Source: Sarcomyxa edulis | Lineage: Eukaryota > Basidiomycota > Agaricomycetes > Agaricales > Mycenaceae | Direction of reading: 5' to 3' | Assembly (NCBI GenBank): GCA_009761415.1 | Contig: QUOL01000007.1 | Span: forward strand, 496,001 to 560,000 | DNA length: 64,000 nt | In this document: positions 41,613 through 53,210 of the stretch, in pieces | Position numbering within the stretch: position 1 is the first letter of the stretch | Layout of the letters: every line of letters begins with the position of its first letter | Notes under the pieces: generated by a model | What the model saw: the letters and a program-made list of their open reading frames with translations, nothing else | What the model was told of the DNA's origin: nothing | Databases searched by the model: none | Made by a program: the position numbers and the translations under genes

Positions 41613-43907
41613 TTATTCCTCTCGCACCAGTCCAAACCAGATGTCCAAAAGACCCCATAGCTTCTCCTTCCCCCTCGTCCAAGCTTCCTTTCTCATCCTA
41701 ACACAATCTTCACAATAACCCTCTTCTTTCCACGGTGCATTGATCAGCGCGTCATACCCACATATCGGATCATGTTTGTACTCGTCCACCATACCGGCAC
41801 TATTCACGAGTTTGAAGTACGGTAAAATCGTTGCACTCGTGCATGCAGGAAGAGCAGCTTGATACCCGCCGGGATATAACAGGCCGGCTTGCACAACCTG
41901 AGTTGGCCGAGGGCATTGGAAAAGCGTTGAAGGCGATGCGGCTGTTTCGATCCAATGAGACGACAGTTTCTCCCTCGCAGAAACCAACAACTTGTAATCA
42001 TCAAAGGGAAGTTGATGCGTTTCGTCCATATCGTCACTCTGACCAAAGTCTTGCGTCCTCACCAATTCGTACAGAGCGCGTTTCAGGATTTTGGGCATGT
42101 CATATTTACGAGCGAGGACGACGCATTCTGTGGCGTGATTGATTCTGACTGGCGTTACTTTGGAGATGTCTGGGGACCATAGGTCCTCCAGGTATTGGAC
42201 AGCCCATGATTGGTATGTTGGGCAATCGAGAGCTGTGGAAGCGCGCAGGATCGAGGCAATGATACGGAAAGGCGGAAACTGGGAAAAGTACGTTCTATAT
42301 ATCGCACGTGTTAGCTAATGTGAAGTTTGAACGGACTCGAACGAGAGAGATAATGATAGTGTGCACGTACATAGCATCATCCATAGCGTCCAGAAGGACT
42401 TCAAAATCCCTAACAGTAATACCTGTTTCGTCAAGATAATATATAGGCAAGTCACCATCATCCTCTTCATCATTCGCATCGCGCTCAAACTGTTCTTCAA
42501 ACCATCTGCTCAATTTATTCAAACGACTCCTATGCAACTTGAACTGCACAGACTTGATCTGAACGAGGACACTACCGTCAAGATACCAATGTGTCTCGTG
42601 TTTCGTGAATCGACGCTTTCCTTTTCCTGTCCCTGTTCCCGTGAGTCTTCTAGCGCGTTTGGGAGTAACAGGACATTCAGTGTCGTCGTGTTTGCGTTTG
42701 GTACCCGGTTGGCCAGGAGTCGGAGATCCCGGAGAAGATAATATCTCGATTACGGCTGCAGAAGGAGACGGTGGTACCCCGGTACCCCGAGGACGACTCG
42801 GAACGGTCGATTTCGATTTCGCCTTCGGACGAGGTCTAGGTGGTTGTGAAAAAGAGACTGCATTTGTCGGAGAGTGTGCTTCAACCTTCGTCGCCGGCCT
42901 GGGTGTCGCGGGCGGTACTTGACTCCCTGTATAATCAGGCCGAGTATCCGCCAGCATCTTTTCGATAGTCGGTAGCATTTCGCCGTCAGATTCAGGATCA
43001 GGATCAGGGATGGTTTCGTGGGCATCATGTATGACCATGGGGGTTTGAGGTGGGGATATGGTCGGAAAGGGTCGTGGTTGAGTAGGGTTTGGTGCTTGCG
43101 ATGGTAATGGTGATTTCGATGGGGCTTTTTGGCCTTCAGCTTCGGTGATTGCATTGGGAGGTGTTTGTTGGTCATGAGCTGCGACCGCGACCGAAGGAGG
43201 GTTTTTCTCAGGAGATGCGCGTTTCACAGTACGTGCATTGGGGTCGATACAGTCAGCACTGGGATCGAAAGGTTTGAGTTGTCCTATCGCCTTCAAGCGT
43301 ACTAGAACATTACTGTCGTCAGCCAACTTCAAGAGTGTACAACGGGGAGCGCACCATATTCATCGACTGCTTCGGAGAATTTAGTCCGACAATCGGATGC
43401 TGGTATCTGTGGTAAGAATACCATGTCAGCATTCAGTTTCCAAAATAACAATTATAAGAAATAGACCTTGTGTGCCAAAGCTAGTCCAACTCGTGCGAAA
43501 TAGTACAGTATATCTCCTTCGAGGTGTTCTCCGATTATTTCAATGTAAGTGCCTACGGGAGTTATTATTAGTCTCTCCTGGGGAACTAATGACCGATATA
43601 GCTCACCACACTGTTTTGGACGCGTCTCTTTGTCCCGTGCATCCTCGCCAGACTTGTTTTCGACAGTCGTTTCGGACGCTTTATCGGGACTTGCAGCAGT
43701 GGGACTCGTAGCATTACGCGAATCTTCTGTAGGCTTATCAGCTTTTGCCGTCCTGAGAAGTCTCCGGTCAAGTGTGTGGTGGAAGTCCCACGACGTACCA
43801 AGATCAGCCGGAGAAGTGACACTATTAGCGCCGGTCCCTATCTCTCCCAAGGGCAAAGATTTCGCGGGCTCAGGCTCCTGCTTGACTGGAGTTTGCGCCA
43901 TATCCAT
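41613..43907 (-). CDS. BTB/POZ-domain protein with disordered N-terminal half
   Basis: The start is ATG 43907 (MDMAQTPVKQEPEPAKS). Exons then give CGTYIEIIGEHLEGDILYYF, KIPASDCRTKFSEAVDEY|VRLKAIGQLKPFD and a long Pro/Ser-rich stretch with a basic nuclear-type patch (TKRKHDDTECPVTPKRARRL). A BTB core follows: HWYLDGSVLVQIKSVQFKLH, SRLNKLSRWFEEQF and, across introns, the helical second half (PPFRIIASILRASTALDCP, ARKYDMPKILKRALYELVR). A Cys-containing C-terminal region (YCEDCVRMRKEAW) ends at 41613. Fungal BTB proteins of this type are common, expanded and mostly uncharacterised; some are Cullin-3 adaptors or nuclear. No molecular function can be read beyond dimerisation through BTB. Confidence 0.78.
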
Positions 43908-44205
43908 ATTGAGTTGCGATTTCACGTCGCTCGTTGAGAATCGACGTGTGAAAAACGAAAACGAGCTCAAAACTGATGAAAAGAGTGCAGAAAGAGAATG
44001 CAAAAGTAAAAGCGCGTTGGTCACACCGAGTCACATTATAGCATGTCCAGGTCACGCGATCCAGGTCCAAAGTTCAAACCAACGCTTGCGCCGTGCGGCT
44101 TGTCTCGGGACCAATGGCTATTTTTTCGACTTGCCAATTCTTCCCCCGCCGTCAGTTGCAGGTTCTTGGGATAATGGAGAGAAACTCTCAGCAGCGACGT
44201 ACAAC
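43908..44205. promoter_or_regulatory. divergent promoter region, BTB gene and hydrolase gene
   Basis: 298 nt between opposite start codons. The ORFs that cross it are read-through upstream extensions of the two genes. Confidence 0.4.
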
Positions 44206-45413
44206 ATGCCCACTGCTCCGATCGACTCCAATGGGACAGAGCTGTTCTTCACGGATACTGGTCCTGTACCGGGTGTAGACGATTACACTACCCTTGTCAT
44301 CTTCCATGGTCGAGGATTCAACGGAAGTAAGCATTGATACTTACCTCAAGAAGGCGATAACCTACTCTCAAATTGACCATGCAGACATTTTCAACAAACT
44401 CATTCCTCTCGCTAAGAAGCACAACATTCATCTCATCTTGCCTAATCGGCGAGGTTACGCTGGGTCTACGCCGTATACTATGGACGAGTTGGAAGACATT
44501 AAGGCTGGTCGTGGGACGTTTCTGGAAAGGACAGGTGTCGAAATTGCCCAATTTCTTGTCTGGCTTTGTCGTGCCTACGAGATTCCCATAGCAAGCCCGG
44601 ATCGTAAATCAGGAGGTTTAGCTGTAATGGGATGGTCGCAGGGCGTTGTGAACACACTAACTCTACTTGCTCACCCGGAAACCGTCCCTAAGGAGCTATA
44701 TGAGGCACTGACGCCATATCTCAGGAGATTCATCATACACGGTACACACGGCATCATCGTTTTTTGCAACACCAATCTAATCGTCTTCTTAGATGTTCCT
44801 CCCTTTGCTCTTGGCATGCCTATCCCTGAAGAAGGCTACAATATCGACAAAGACCCTGAACTTCCAACTACGTCGGACGTCATGTCCCGATTCCCAACCT
44901 GGGTGAGCTCCTACTACACCCATGATACATCTTCGCATACTCTTCGAGGCCTCGATTTCCGTAGATTTGGAGATCGACCATCTATTCTGGGCATGTCTCC
45001 GGAAGACTTGCATCTAATTTTTGATGACGCTGCTGCACTGCGGAATGACTTCCCCGTTATCGATGTAGCTATGCAAGGGGCACTTGCATCGCAAGAACAA
45101 CGCGCTTTATTCGACTCAGAAGTCTCTCGTACAACTCTTCCTGATCTACAGGTTGTACTTCTCGTGGGCACATGCACTACTTGGACGTCCACGTGGGCAT
45201 ACTTTGAAGTAGAAAGGCGACATCATGAATCTCTGGCTGTTCATGGACGACCTATACGTTTTATTGAGATCGAGGGTGGTAATCACTTCGTGAGTCGCCT
45301 CCTTGCAGTTATATCTACACAGCTTACTCTACACGGCCGCAAAGTCTCATTGGGATTTGCCGGACCAATTTTTCAGAGCAGTTCTTGATGCGCTAGAAAT
45401 TTTGTCAGAATGA
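44206..45413 (+). CDS. alpha/beta-hydrolase-fold enzyme
   Basis: The start is ATG 44206 (MPTAPIDSNGTELFFTDTGP). Introns follow FHGRGFNG, RRFIIH and GGNHF. Strand beta-3 and the oxyanion loop are IFHGRGFNG. The nucleophile elbow is GWSQG (Ser), preceded by SGGLAVM. The catalytic His is in GGNHF|SHWDLPDQFFRAVLDALE, which is reached only by splicing to the acceptor CGCAAAG and gives a stop at 45411-45413. Asp candidates lie in the VVLLVGTCTTWTS region. This is a soluble esterase/lipase-like fold with no signal peptide; the substrate is unknown. Agaricomycete genomes hold many of these. It opens the oxidation-rich block that follows. Confidence 0.82.
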
Positions 45414-45821
45414 TAATATGGGTCCATCTTTGAGACTATTTGCAGATAAAGTCCTAGCCAAATATGTGCAAGATCGGACATGTGCCGTGTTTCCGACAAA
45501 GGTCAGTTGTCAGCGTGTCATGATCAGCATCCGATCATGCTCGTGAGTAGAGCAAATTTTCTGTTTCTCTATGTCCGAAAAGAGTAAACCCTGCTGACGT
45601 TGTTTTGTAGGACTTCTTGGAGGGAAATTGATGCGGTCTCAACGTACGATCGTTACACGCCTGCGTTGGACTCGGACTCAGAGGTTCTGTGACTTCTTTG
45701 GTGCCGCGTGTGGTCCGACTCCATCAAGCCTCAAGCTCAAGCTTCGAGTATAAAATAGATATCGTATCTGAAACTAATCCCCTTCATCGTCTCCCATACT
45801 TCAGCACATTCTAACCTCAAC
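45414..45821. promoter_or_regulatory. upstream region of the Fe/2OG dioxygenase
   Basis: 408 nt between the hydrolase stop and the dioxygenase start, containing the TATA box at 45749. Imperfect palindromes around 45525-45545 (CATGATCAGCATCCGATCATG) could be factor sites. Confidence 0.4.
45749..45756 (+). promoter_or_regulatory. TATA box of the Fe/2OG dioxygenase gene
   Basis: TATAAAAT lies 73 nt before the start codon at 45822, a canonical position for a fungal TATA element with a ~40-nt 5' UTR. Strong TATA boxes in fungi often mark regulated rather than housekeeping genes. Confidence 0.6.
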
Positions 45822-47269
45822 ATGTCTGCTTCAAACATTGATCACACATTTCCAATCTTCCCGGACGATATCCCTACTCATCCTTTGCTCGTTGTGGACT
45901 ACGAACTCATCAAGTCTGGTAATACGGACGAGATCGAGAAATTGTGGAAAGCCGGAAAAGAATTAGGGTTCTGGTAGTCAGTTCGACTCCGACTTCCACT
46001 GTCTTCTGCTACTATTGATAGTATATTCTGTCCTTTGGTAGCTTGAAAAACCACGGAGTCGACGAGGAGGCTCGCGCCATGTTCGATATGGGAGCGGAGA
46101 CCATGAGACTGCCACTCGACGAGAAAATGAAATTTGAGCAACAAGATGGTGGCATGTCCTTCGGGTATGTGTATGCAGATCATGCTAGCAAATACGCGCT
46201 GATATAAGCAATCAAGATACAAAGCTAAAGGCGCGAACGCTGTCGATGAGAGTGGTAAACCTGACACGGTCGAGTTCATCAACATCGCCAAAGACGACGC
46301 ATTCGCCTGGCCTAAAATCGCTCGTCGAGCTTACCCATCCACCGTCAACGAACGGATGGAATCGACCATCAGCCCCTTCATTCACAAGTCGAATAACGTC
46401 AATCTCACTTTGTTGAGCGTGTTCAACGACAAACTGGGTTTACCAGAGGGCACTTTAGCTCAACTTCACTCGGTGGAAGAATTCAGCGGAAGCGAATCGA
46501 GGTGCATCAGAAGCCCTTACAATCCCAACGCTACTGAGGCGGATAGGGCCATCGGGGCGCATACCGACTTTGGATCTTTGGTGAGTTGTGCTACGATCGT
46601 CATCCAATTCGAGTGAGTCCGTGCCGATAGCACTTCGCTTTTTCACTGGCAGTCATTCCTTCACAACCGGCTCGGTGGTCTTCAAGTTTTAGTTCCGGAA
46701 ACGACTCAATGGCAGTATATCAAGGTCAGCTTGAATTCTGTATTCCGCGAACCCTCGCCGTTGATACCACATGGATAGCCTATCCCCGGACATGCGATTT
46801 GCAACCTTGGAGATTCGATGGTTATCTTTAGCGGTGGAATATTACGATCGAACCTCCATCGCGTTGTGTACGATTCCTCTCCAGTTTTCATTGACCCCTG
46901 TAAATTCATTCTGACTACGTATAACAGTCCTCCCCCTGGCGCACAACCCGGCTCAGACAGATGGTCTCTTGTTTATTTCAGCCGTCCAGGAGACTCAGTC
47001 GTCCTCCGAGCTTTGAAAGAAGAAAGCGCCATCATCGCTGCAGCTATCATAGATAACGCACTCAAAGACGCGTCGGTTAACGTAAAATATGACACAGGCT
47101 CTACTGCTGGGGAGTGGTTTTCTCGGCGCATAAAATACCAGAGGCTCAATAACAGGACTGTAAACATCTTCCCTGACAACGTCCTGTACGTCGCGCTGAT
47201 CCTGCTCCTTAGGGTCCGGAGAGCTGGCTTGCGAGTAGGGGCACTGAGCATCAGCCTTTGGTAGCCTAA
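45822..47269 (+). CDS. Fe(II)/2-oxoglutarate-dependent dioxygenase (isopenicillin-N-synthase-like)
   Basis: The start is ATG 45822 (MSASNIDHTFPIFPDDIPTH). The N-terminal DIOX_N-type region includes LWKAGKELGFWY|LKNHGVDEEARAMF. The facial triad is visible: HTD in AIGAHTDFGSL, then the distal His in GGILRSNLHRVV. The 2OG-binding Arg-x-Ser is in DRWSLVYFSRPG. Final exons give YQRLNNRT|GPESWLASRG and a stop TAA at 47267-47269. Members hydroxylate, desaturate or cyclise small molecules; many fungal ones act in secondary metabolism, others in nucleotide or hormone breakdown. There is no signal peptide, so it is cytosolic. The substrate cannot be told from sequence. Confidence 0.88.
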
Positions 47270-47461
47270 GTCGGATGAAAAGCGACTTTTCTCATGTCGT
47301 CGAATGTCGCAGTCAAGCTCATACAAGAATGCATGGAACAAATGACATCGTCGGGAATGAGTTACATGAAGTCATAGGCAGCATCTTACACATGATAATG
47401 TAAACTCAGACACCTTTTATCAAATCTGCGCCCTAAACAAATCAACCGTCAAATCAGTCGG

Positions 47462-50245
47462 TCAGATAATACTTAGATAGCAGTTGCGGCAGACCTTCTC
47501 CGCGATGGCATAGACGGTTGTCTGTATATGTGCGGACAGTTCCTGATGGGATAACAGGGATGAAATAAGTGCCAGAACCACGAGATAAACACTGACCAAT
47601 GGAATAATGGATGCGTCAATCTGGTGCAACCTCCGTCAATAGTCGATAAATCAGAAAGAAGAAATTTCGGCTAACCACTCGGAGGTTGGAAGTTCCGTAC
47701 ACACGCAGATGATTGTCCACAACACCTCCATCTTCACGAGGCAACATGGATGCGGTAGCTACTGGATGAAAAGTAGTAACCAAGTTCTCCTTCGCATACT
47801 CGGCAAGTTCATCGTAGGTCTGTAACTCAAGAGGAGGAGAAATTTGTTTGACGATCGTTGAGGCGAGAGGCCCCGTCGCAGCAACTTTCCTGGCGAATTT
47901 AAGTGAGCTGACCAAGATGTCAAGGTCCAAAGGGTTATGTAGGTACGCTGGATCTATGGCTGGAGGAACCAAAGGATCTGATGACTGAATATGGACGGCT
48001 CCCCGCGATAAGGGATGCATGAGGCATGTCATGATAGTCTGGTATTTCTTGCCGGGTTCGGGGTCTCCAGATCCAATACGCATCTGCGGGCGCTGGATGA
48101 GTCTGAAAAATCTAGAATCAAGAACAAATCATCTAGGGAAACATAGAAAGTGGATCATACTCGATGGCAGCGTGTCCTGGATCTTCCATCCACCCTTTGA
48201 TAAGTTCAAATTGATTCGAAAGAGCCGTTGATGACGAATAAGACCGTTCTGCGGCCATTTTCTCCTTGTAAGTCGCCAACTCCTCGAAGTTGACAACTGA
48301 AGGTAAAGAAATGAAACAGTATGGCGAATGCGTGGATGACAGGGGTCCTTCTCTCGTAGCTTCACTAAATTGACATTGTCAACGTCTGAACATAATCATA
48401 GCATCGATGTTCTTACTATAGACCCAATGCTTTAGCGCGCTCCTCGGGCCGTTTGAGATTGTCTGTGGTCTCCCAATCATGGTGCGTCTCAAAGACGCTA
48501 GTGACAAATATATGGTCCTAAAACCGGAGAATGTGAGTGCAAAATCGTGTTCAAATGAAGCACACGTACTTCTGAGGAAGAATGAGCTGGAAGATACATT
48601 CTTGAGAGTCGAAGTGAATATACTCACGGAGGTTCTCTCCGACGGGCAGATCCACAAGGCATGGTATATCGTATTTAGCCAATATTTCTCGTTTCCCTAT
48701 GCCTATGAACGTGTGAGATATGATACGAACGAATCGAATATATGTCTATGATCTACCTGAAAGTTCAAGAAGGTGTGGCGTCTGGAAGGAGCCTGACATG
48801 AGAGTCTTAAGTCTCAGTTCGGTTCTCAAACAGCAGACAAGGACGTCAACAAACGTACCTGCACACAAAATGACTTCTCTCTTGGCCTTAGCAATGAGTG
48901 TTTTTCCGTTGCTACAGAATTCTACGCCAGTTGCTTGTATAGAGTTATTCTCGGTCTTTAGGATTACCCTGGTGGCTTGAGCCTCGGTTAACACAATCAG
49001 ATTTTCGCGATGGGAATTCGGCTCATAATATGCCTATATATCATTATCGATGAGAGACCGCCCAAATTGAGACAGACCAGACTCACATTCGTAGAGTAAC
49101 TACGAGCTACGGTATCGGGGTCGATACAACTCGTAGAGAAGGAAGCGCCGACATTATTTCCAGCAGCCTAGTCATCGCAATGCATTAGAATTGCCAAAAT
49201 TCAAGATTTGCATGCGACGGGACCTACGGGGTCGGTATTGTTGGGAATGCCTGAAAGAGAGCGGGTGTTATTGGTAATAAGGTAGGAAAATCCGTGGTTC
49301 AATACCTAAGGTATTCAAAGCCTCTACGAACGGATGATGGAGGTCCCAAGTGTATTTTGGGTATGAAGTCTTCAGCGGACCATCAGATCCGTGAGATTCC
49401 GGATCGAGCTCGATTTGAAACCTGCGGGAAAACTCTGGAGTAGGAGGTTGAAGAGTCTCTGACTGTTCCACATATCAACGAAACATGCATACAAATTCTC
49501 AAAACCACACTACCTTCTTGAAGTATTTGAGGAACTCAGGCCAATTCCAACCCTCGTTTCCGAGGTTTTCGAACGCTGGTGAGAAATTTGAACGTCGAGT
49601 CTGAGTCTTATGTATTGAAGCTGATATACCTACCGTCATATTCTTCACAATTGGCCCTACAGCAGGAATGCTCAATCTGAGCGAACACAATAGAAAAGAT
49701 ATGCATACCTTCCAGCAATCAAAAGGTTGATCTATGCTGCACGTCAGCTGTACTCTCGCCGACAAGAACAAATACAACGTACAGCGGAGGATCCTCCGAG
49801 AGCTTTTCCCCTGAAAAAGAGTGGTATCAACGATCCAGTGGCGAATCAGTCAACAATTTTACCTAGCCTGACCAAGCACGCGGTTGTTAACTCTGAGTTG
49901 TGGCACTGTTTTGAAGCACCAGTCTGTATCTTTATCATTGATGAGACTACCGGCTAGGCCTATGAAGGTGAGCGTTAGCCGCAAATTAGCTCTCGTGCCG
50001 CAATCGAAATCACTCGACCTGGCGTTTCCAAACCAGGGAGATCCTTGAAGTATTTTCCCGCTTCAATCACGCCAACAAGGATATTCGGGTCCTCAGCCAG
50101 TCTTGATATCGATGAAAGATTAGTTGCATCTGAGATGATCAAGGAGGTCTACTCGCCGAGTAGCAACGACGAGACCAGCAGTCCCTCCGCCAATTATGAT
50201 GTAGTCAAATTCGCGACCGGAAAACGCTGTGTCAGTAGCAAGCAT
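47462..50245 (-). CDS. GMC oxidoreductase without signal peptide
   Basis: A gene of about 13 exons starts at ATG 50245 (MLATDTAFSGREFDYIIIGG). The dinucleotide-binding motif GGGTAGLVVATRL spans an intron. The FAD loop is GKALGGSSA|INLLIAGR, again across an intron whose acceptor is GCAGCATAG. Later landmarks are YTWDLHHPFVEALNTLGIEP, AAGNNVGASFSTSCIDPDTV, KREVILCAGTF|GSFQTPHLLELSG, DLPVGENLR|DHIFVTS, and the catalytic His in TFHPVATASMLPREDGG. The second active-site His/Asn position is in DASIIPL|ELSAHIQTTVYAIA. It lacks an N-terminal hydrophobic signal, so it is predicted to be intracellular, unlike its neighbour at 53211. It oxidises an alcohol or sugar with O2 or another acceptor; the substrate is unknown. 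Confidence 0.85.
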
Positions 50246-51215
50246 TTCGGATCCTTACTTATGTCTATCGGTGCTGAGGTGTTGTGAGATCCGAGGGCAA
50301 AAAGATTCCTCGAGTAGTGCAGATCGATAGAGAGCAGGATAATGGGCAAATCTCCTTACATAAAGATGCGAGAAAACATATGCATCGAGTATCCTGACCA
50401 ATGGGACTTCAAGAACCAGAAAGGCTTGAGAAAATAGAGCCTTATCCGAGCGTTCCCGGCGTCTGAGAGAAAAAAGAACGATTCTAGAGAGGATGGGCAC
50501 ATACAGGTAATAGCAAGGCAATAGAAATGAGAACCTGGCAGAGTCCAAGTGGGATAATCACGGTATGTCACGAAGCTTGCATGAAGTTGGCATGACAGAA
50601 GATCGGCGGTGGCGGTGCCACGAGCTTGACCCCGAGTCGAGTGGAATTCGAATATTTTGCTTCGACAAGGCTTGCTCCTCAACTTGACTCTGCTCATTCC
50701 TCTCCTCGAATTGATCTCCAAATGTCTTGACCCTTCATAGTGCGAATATCCAAGGTGGAACAGTCCTCTCACTGACTCGATCGATGCTAACAGTATCGGG
50801 CCCCGTGAGGTCAATGGTTACAAGGCGCCTACTTATATCAAGATTCTCTTAGATCGCAATGTGGGCCAATTAGAGGCCCAATATCTATAGCAGCATTCAG
50901 CGAAACCAATTATCCACGCGTGCGGCGTGAGATGTGAGATGTACAAAGTAAGTTTCTGGCTCGCTTAAAATAGCGTTCGTCCTACTTGAACGCCCTGAAC
51001 GGATTCTTGACACAGTTTTCCGTAATTTCCACCAAATCGCGGGGTGCAACGCTCGGGATTTTCAACTGCGGCATCCGAGTGTTACAGTTCTGCAGCCAGT
51101 CTGATAGATATGCGGTGTCTTGCTCTCGTGAGATACTCGGCCTTCGACAAAAGTTTATAAGATCTTACACCCCCATTCAAGACAGCCCAGTGCTTTTCTG
51201 TCTCGCCTCTGAATC
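50246..51215. promoter_or_regulatory. 970-nt divergent region, GMC and DUF6534 genes
   Basis: This lies between the leftward GMC gene and the rightward DUF6534 gene. A minus-strand frame of 153 codons (50356-50814) has no domain or intron support. Otherwise nothing is recognised. Confidence 0.4.
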
Positions 51216-52859
51216 ATGCCCTCTTTGGGTATCCCTGACAATATCGCGTTGATGTAAGTCTCTTGCTGTTACTTGGTTTGCAACGACTTCGAAGTTGAAC
51301 GATTTCCCAGAAATGGCCCTATGGTACCGCATTTCACTAAAGTTTGACGCGACACCAAGGGCTAATTGACACCAGCTTTTGGGGTATCTGTTCAGCTATC
51401 TTTTTTTGGGAGTATTATGTGTCCAGATATGTCAGTCGGCTTCGTTTCCTGTCCGTCCGTTTTGATAGACATGCCCTGCAGTTTTTTACCACACCAATTT
51501 TCCTCAAGACCCGGGGTGGATTAAGTCGTTAGGTCAGTTCTCGATTGCTCTACGCAGTCGTGACAAAGATGAAATTGACTTGCTCGATCATTGCAGTGTG
51601 GGGGCTATTTTCCTGGGATATTATCATTACAGTACTCGAGACAATTGCTGCCTGGCACAGCTTTGCCTCTGCCTGGGGAGACGTGTCATCGCTGGAAGCA
51701 CTTTACTGGCCTTTCGCTGCACTCCCTGCTTTAACTGCGCTAGGTCTGTTATCTCGCAAAAGGCATCGGACGACTTCTTATTATTTCTCTAGCCGCATCC
51801 GTCGTTCATTTCTTTTTTGCTTGGAGGATATGGAAACTGAAGAAATGGCTAATTATAACCGTGCCAATTTGGACTGTAAGTCAATATTCGTCTGACTTGC
51901 ACCACAACACTCACCAGACTGCAGACCTCTGTCGTCCAATTTGCAACTGCCGCTTATGTCGGTATAAGTGTATGTGTTTGTATATCTGCTGGAACAATCT
52001 TGCGATTTATTCAAACCAGGTCTACATCATGGCTGACTTGTCGAAAATTAACTCGGCGAACGTTTACACTTCTGTAAGTATGTAGTCTCAGCGACGATCT
52101 TGAATTATCTGACCGTCACCATACAGATCTGGTTGGGAGGTAGCGCCCTTTGCGATGTTATTATCACCGCTGCCATGATTCACATTGTACGCATACTCCT
52201 TTCCAAGTCCGGTGTCATCCCTAATCCTTGCTTTCAAGCTGTTACGAGCAAATTCGAGAGCCAGGTTTCGGAACACCAAATCCGTTCTTTCGAAACTTAT
52301 GACGTTCACAATTGAAACTGGGATGCTCACCGCATGCTGCGCCTTGGTGGAGTTGGTATTCTTTATCGCGTTTCCGCATAACAACATGCACTTTATCATG
52401 TGAGCCCCCCTCAAATCGTCCTCTGTTCACCTTCTTGCTAATCGATACCTACAGATTTCTGATGCTCGCGAAACTGTCAGTCCATCCTATCAAATCTGCC
52501 TAGCGGAAGAGCTCAACTACCGTCCAGCTATTCCAACACACTCGTCGCTGCATTGAATGCCCGGGCTCTGATAGGTAGTCGATCTTTGCAGGATTCTGGC
52601 AACGCTCCAGTGACTGCCTTCTGGGATGACACTCGACCACGACCTCCCGGCTCTCCACTGCCCGCGATTTTAGCCGAAACAGACAGGCACATTTCCCGCA
52701 ATAATATCGAGTTGGTCGTCATGTCGGTCAGTCCGTCGAATCTAACTCCTTACTGCAGTACCAGCTGATGGCCCGCGTACTCAGGAAGGCGACGACGATT
52801 TTCCGAAATCAGAATCGTTTAAGAAGATGGATGATCCAGATCATGGAGTGCCACGCTAA
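51216..52859 (+). CDS. DUF6534-type seven-helix membrane protein
   Basis: The start is ATG 51216 (MPSLGIPDNIALI|NGPMVPHFTK). Short introns separate hydrophobic exons: LLGYLFSYLFLGVLCVQIC, MKLTCSIIAVWGLFSWDII, a pair in IWLGGSALCDVIITAAMIHI, and ETGMLTACCALVELVFFIAF followed by LAKL|YSNTLVAALNARALIGSR. That last motif (L.AKLY.NTL.A.LNAR) is the hallmark of the DUF6534 family, greatly expanded in Agaricomycetes and of unknown function. A hydrophilic tail follows. Its last junction is unclear: read-through stops at 52768, while a separate frame ending at 52859 (PADGPRTQEGDDDFPKSES) looks like the true tail but does not join in phase through the obvious GTCAGT...CTGCAG intron. The end coordinate is therefore provisional. 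Confidence 0.75.
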
Positions 52860-53210
52860 TCTCCCCAGTCCGATTCTCTTGTCTTCGTTGTTCCCATTCA
52901 TTCATTCGCAAGTGGCAAGCGCCGGTTGAAGCAGCCAACTTCAACCTGTATGTTGCCTGGAGCAGCATCTATATGACCCATCTGGACTGTCCTTACTGTA
53001 CGACTGATTGTTACTTTGACCTAGTCCTTGCTTTCGAAAGAAGACGCGCCATGACACCACGTGGGAATTGGAAATTCGGTGTGTTCATGTTCGCGCGATT
53101 GTGCCATTGCTCGCCGCTAGTAACAAACGATGCGTACCTGAGGCCCCGTGGGATAGCCATATATCCTTTTATAAATGATTTGGAAACTCAGGCGAAGACA
53201 CCTCGAAGAA
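52860..53210. promoter_or_regulatory. upstream region of the secreted GMC oxidoreductase
   Basis: 350 nt between the DUF6534 gene and the start at 53211. A TTATAAAT element at 53168-53175 lies 36 nt before the start codon, close for a TATA box but possible with a very short leader. Confidence 0.35.

Noticed and set aside
50356..50814. 153-codon reverse frame upstream of the GMC gene
   Set aside because: No domain, signal or intron support; it lies in a divergent promoter region.
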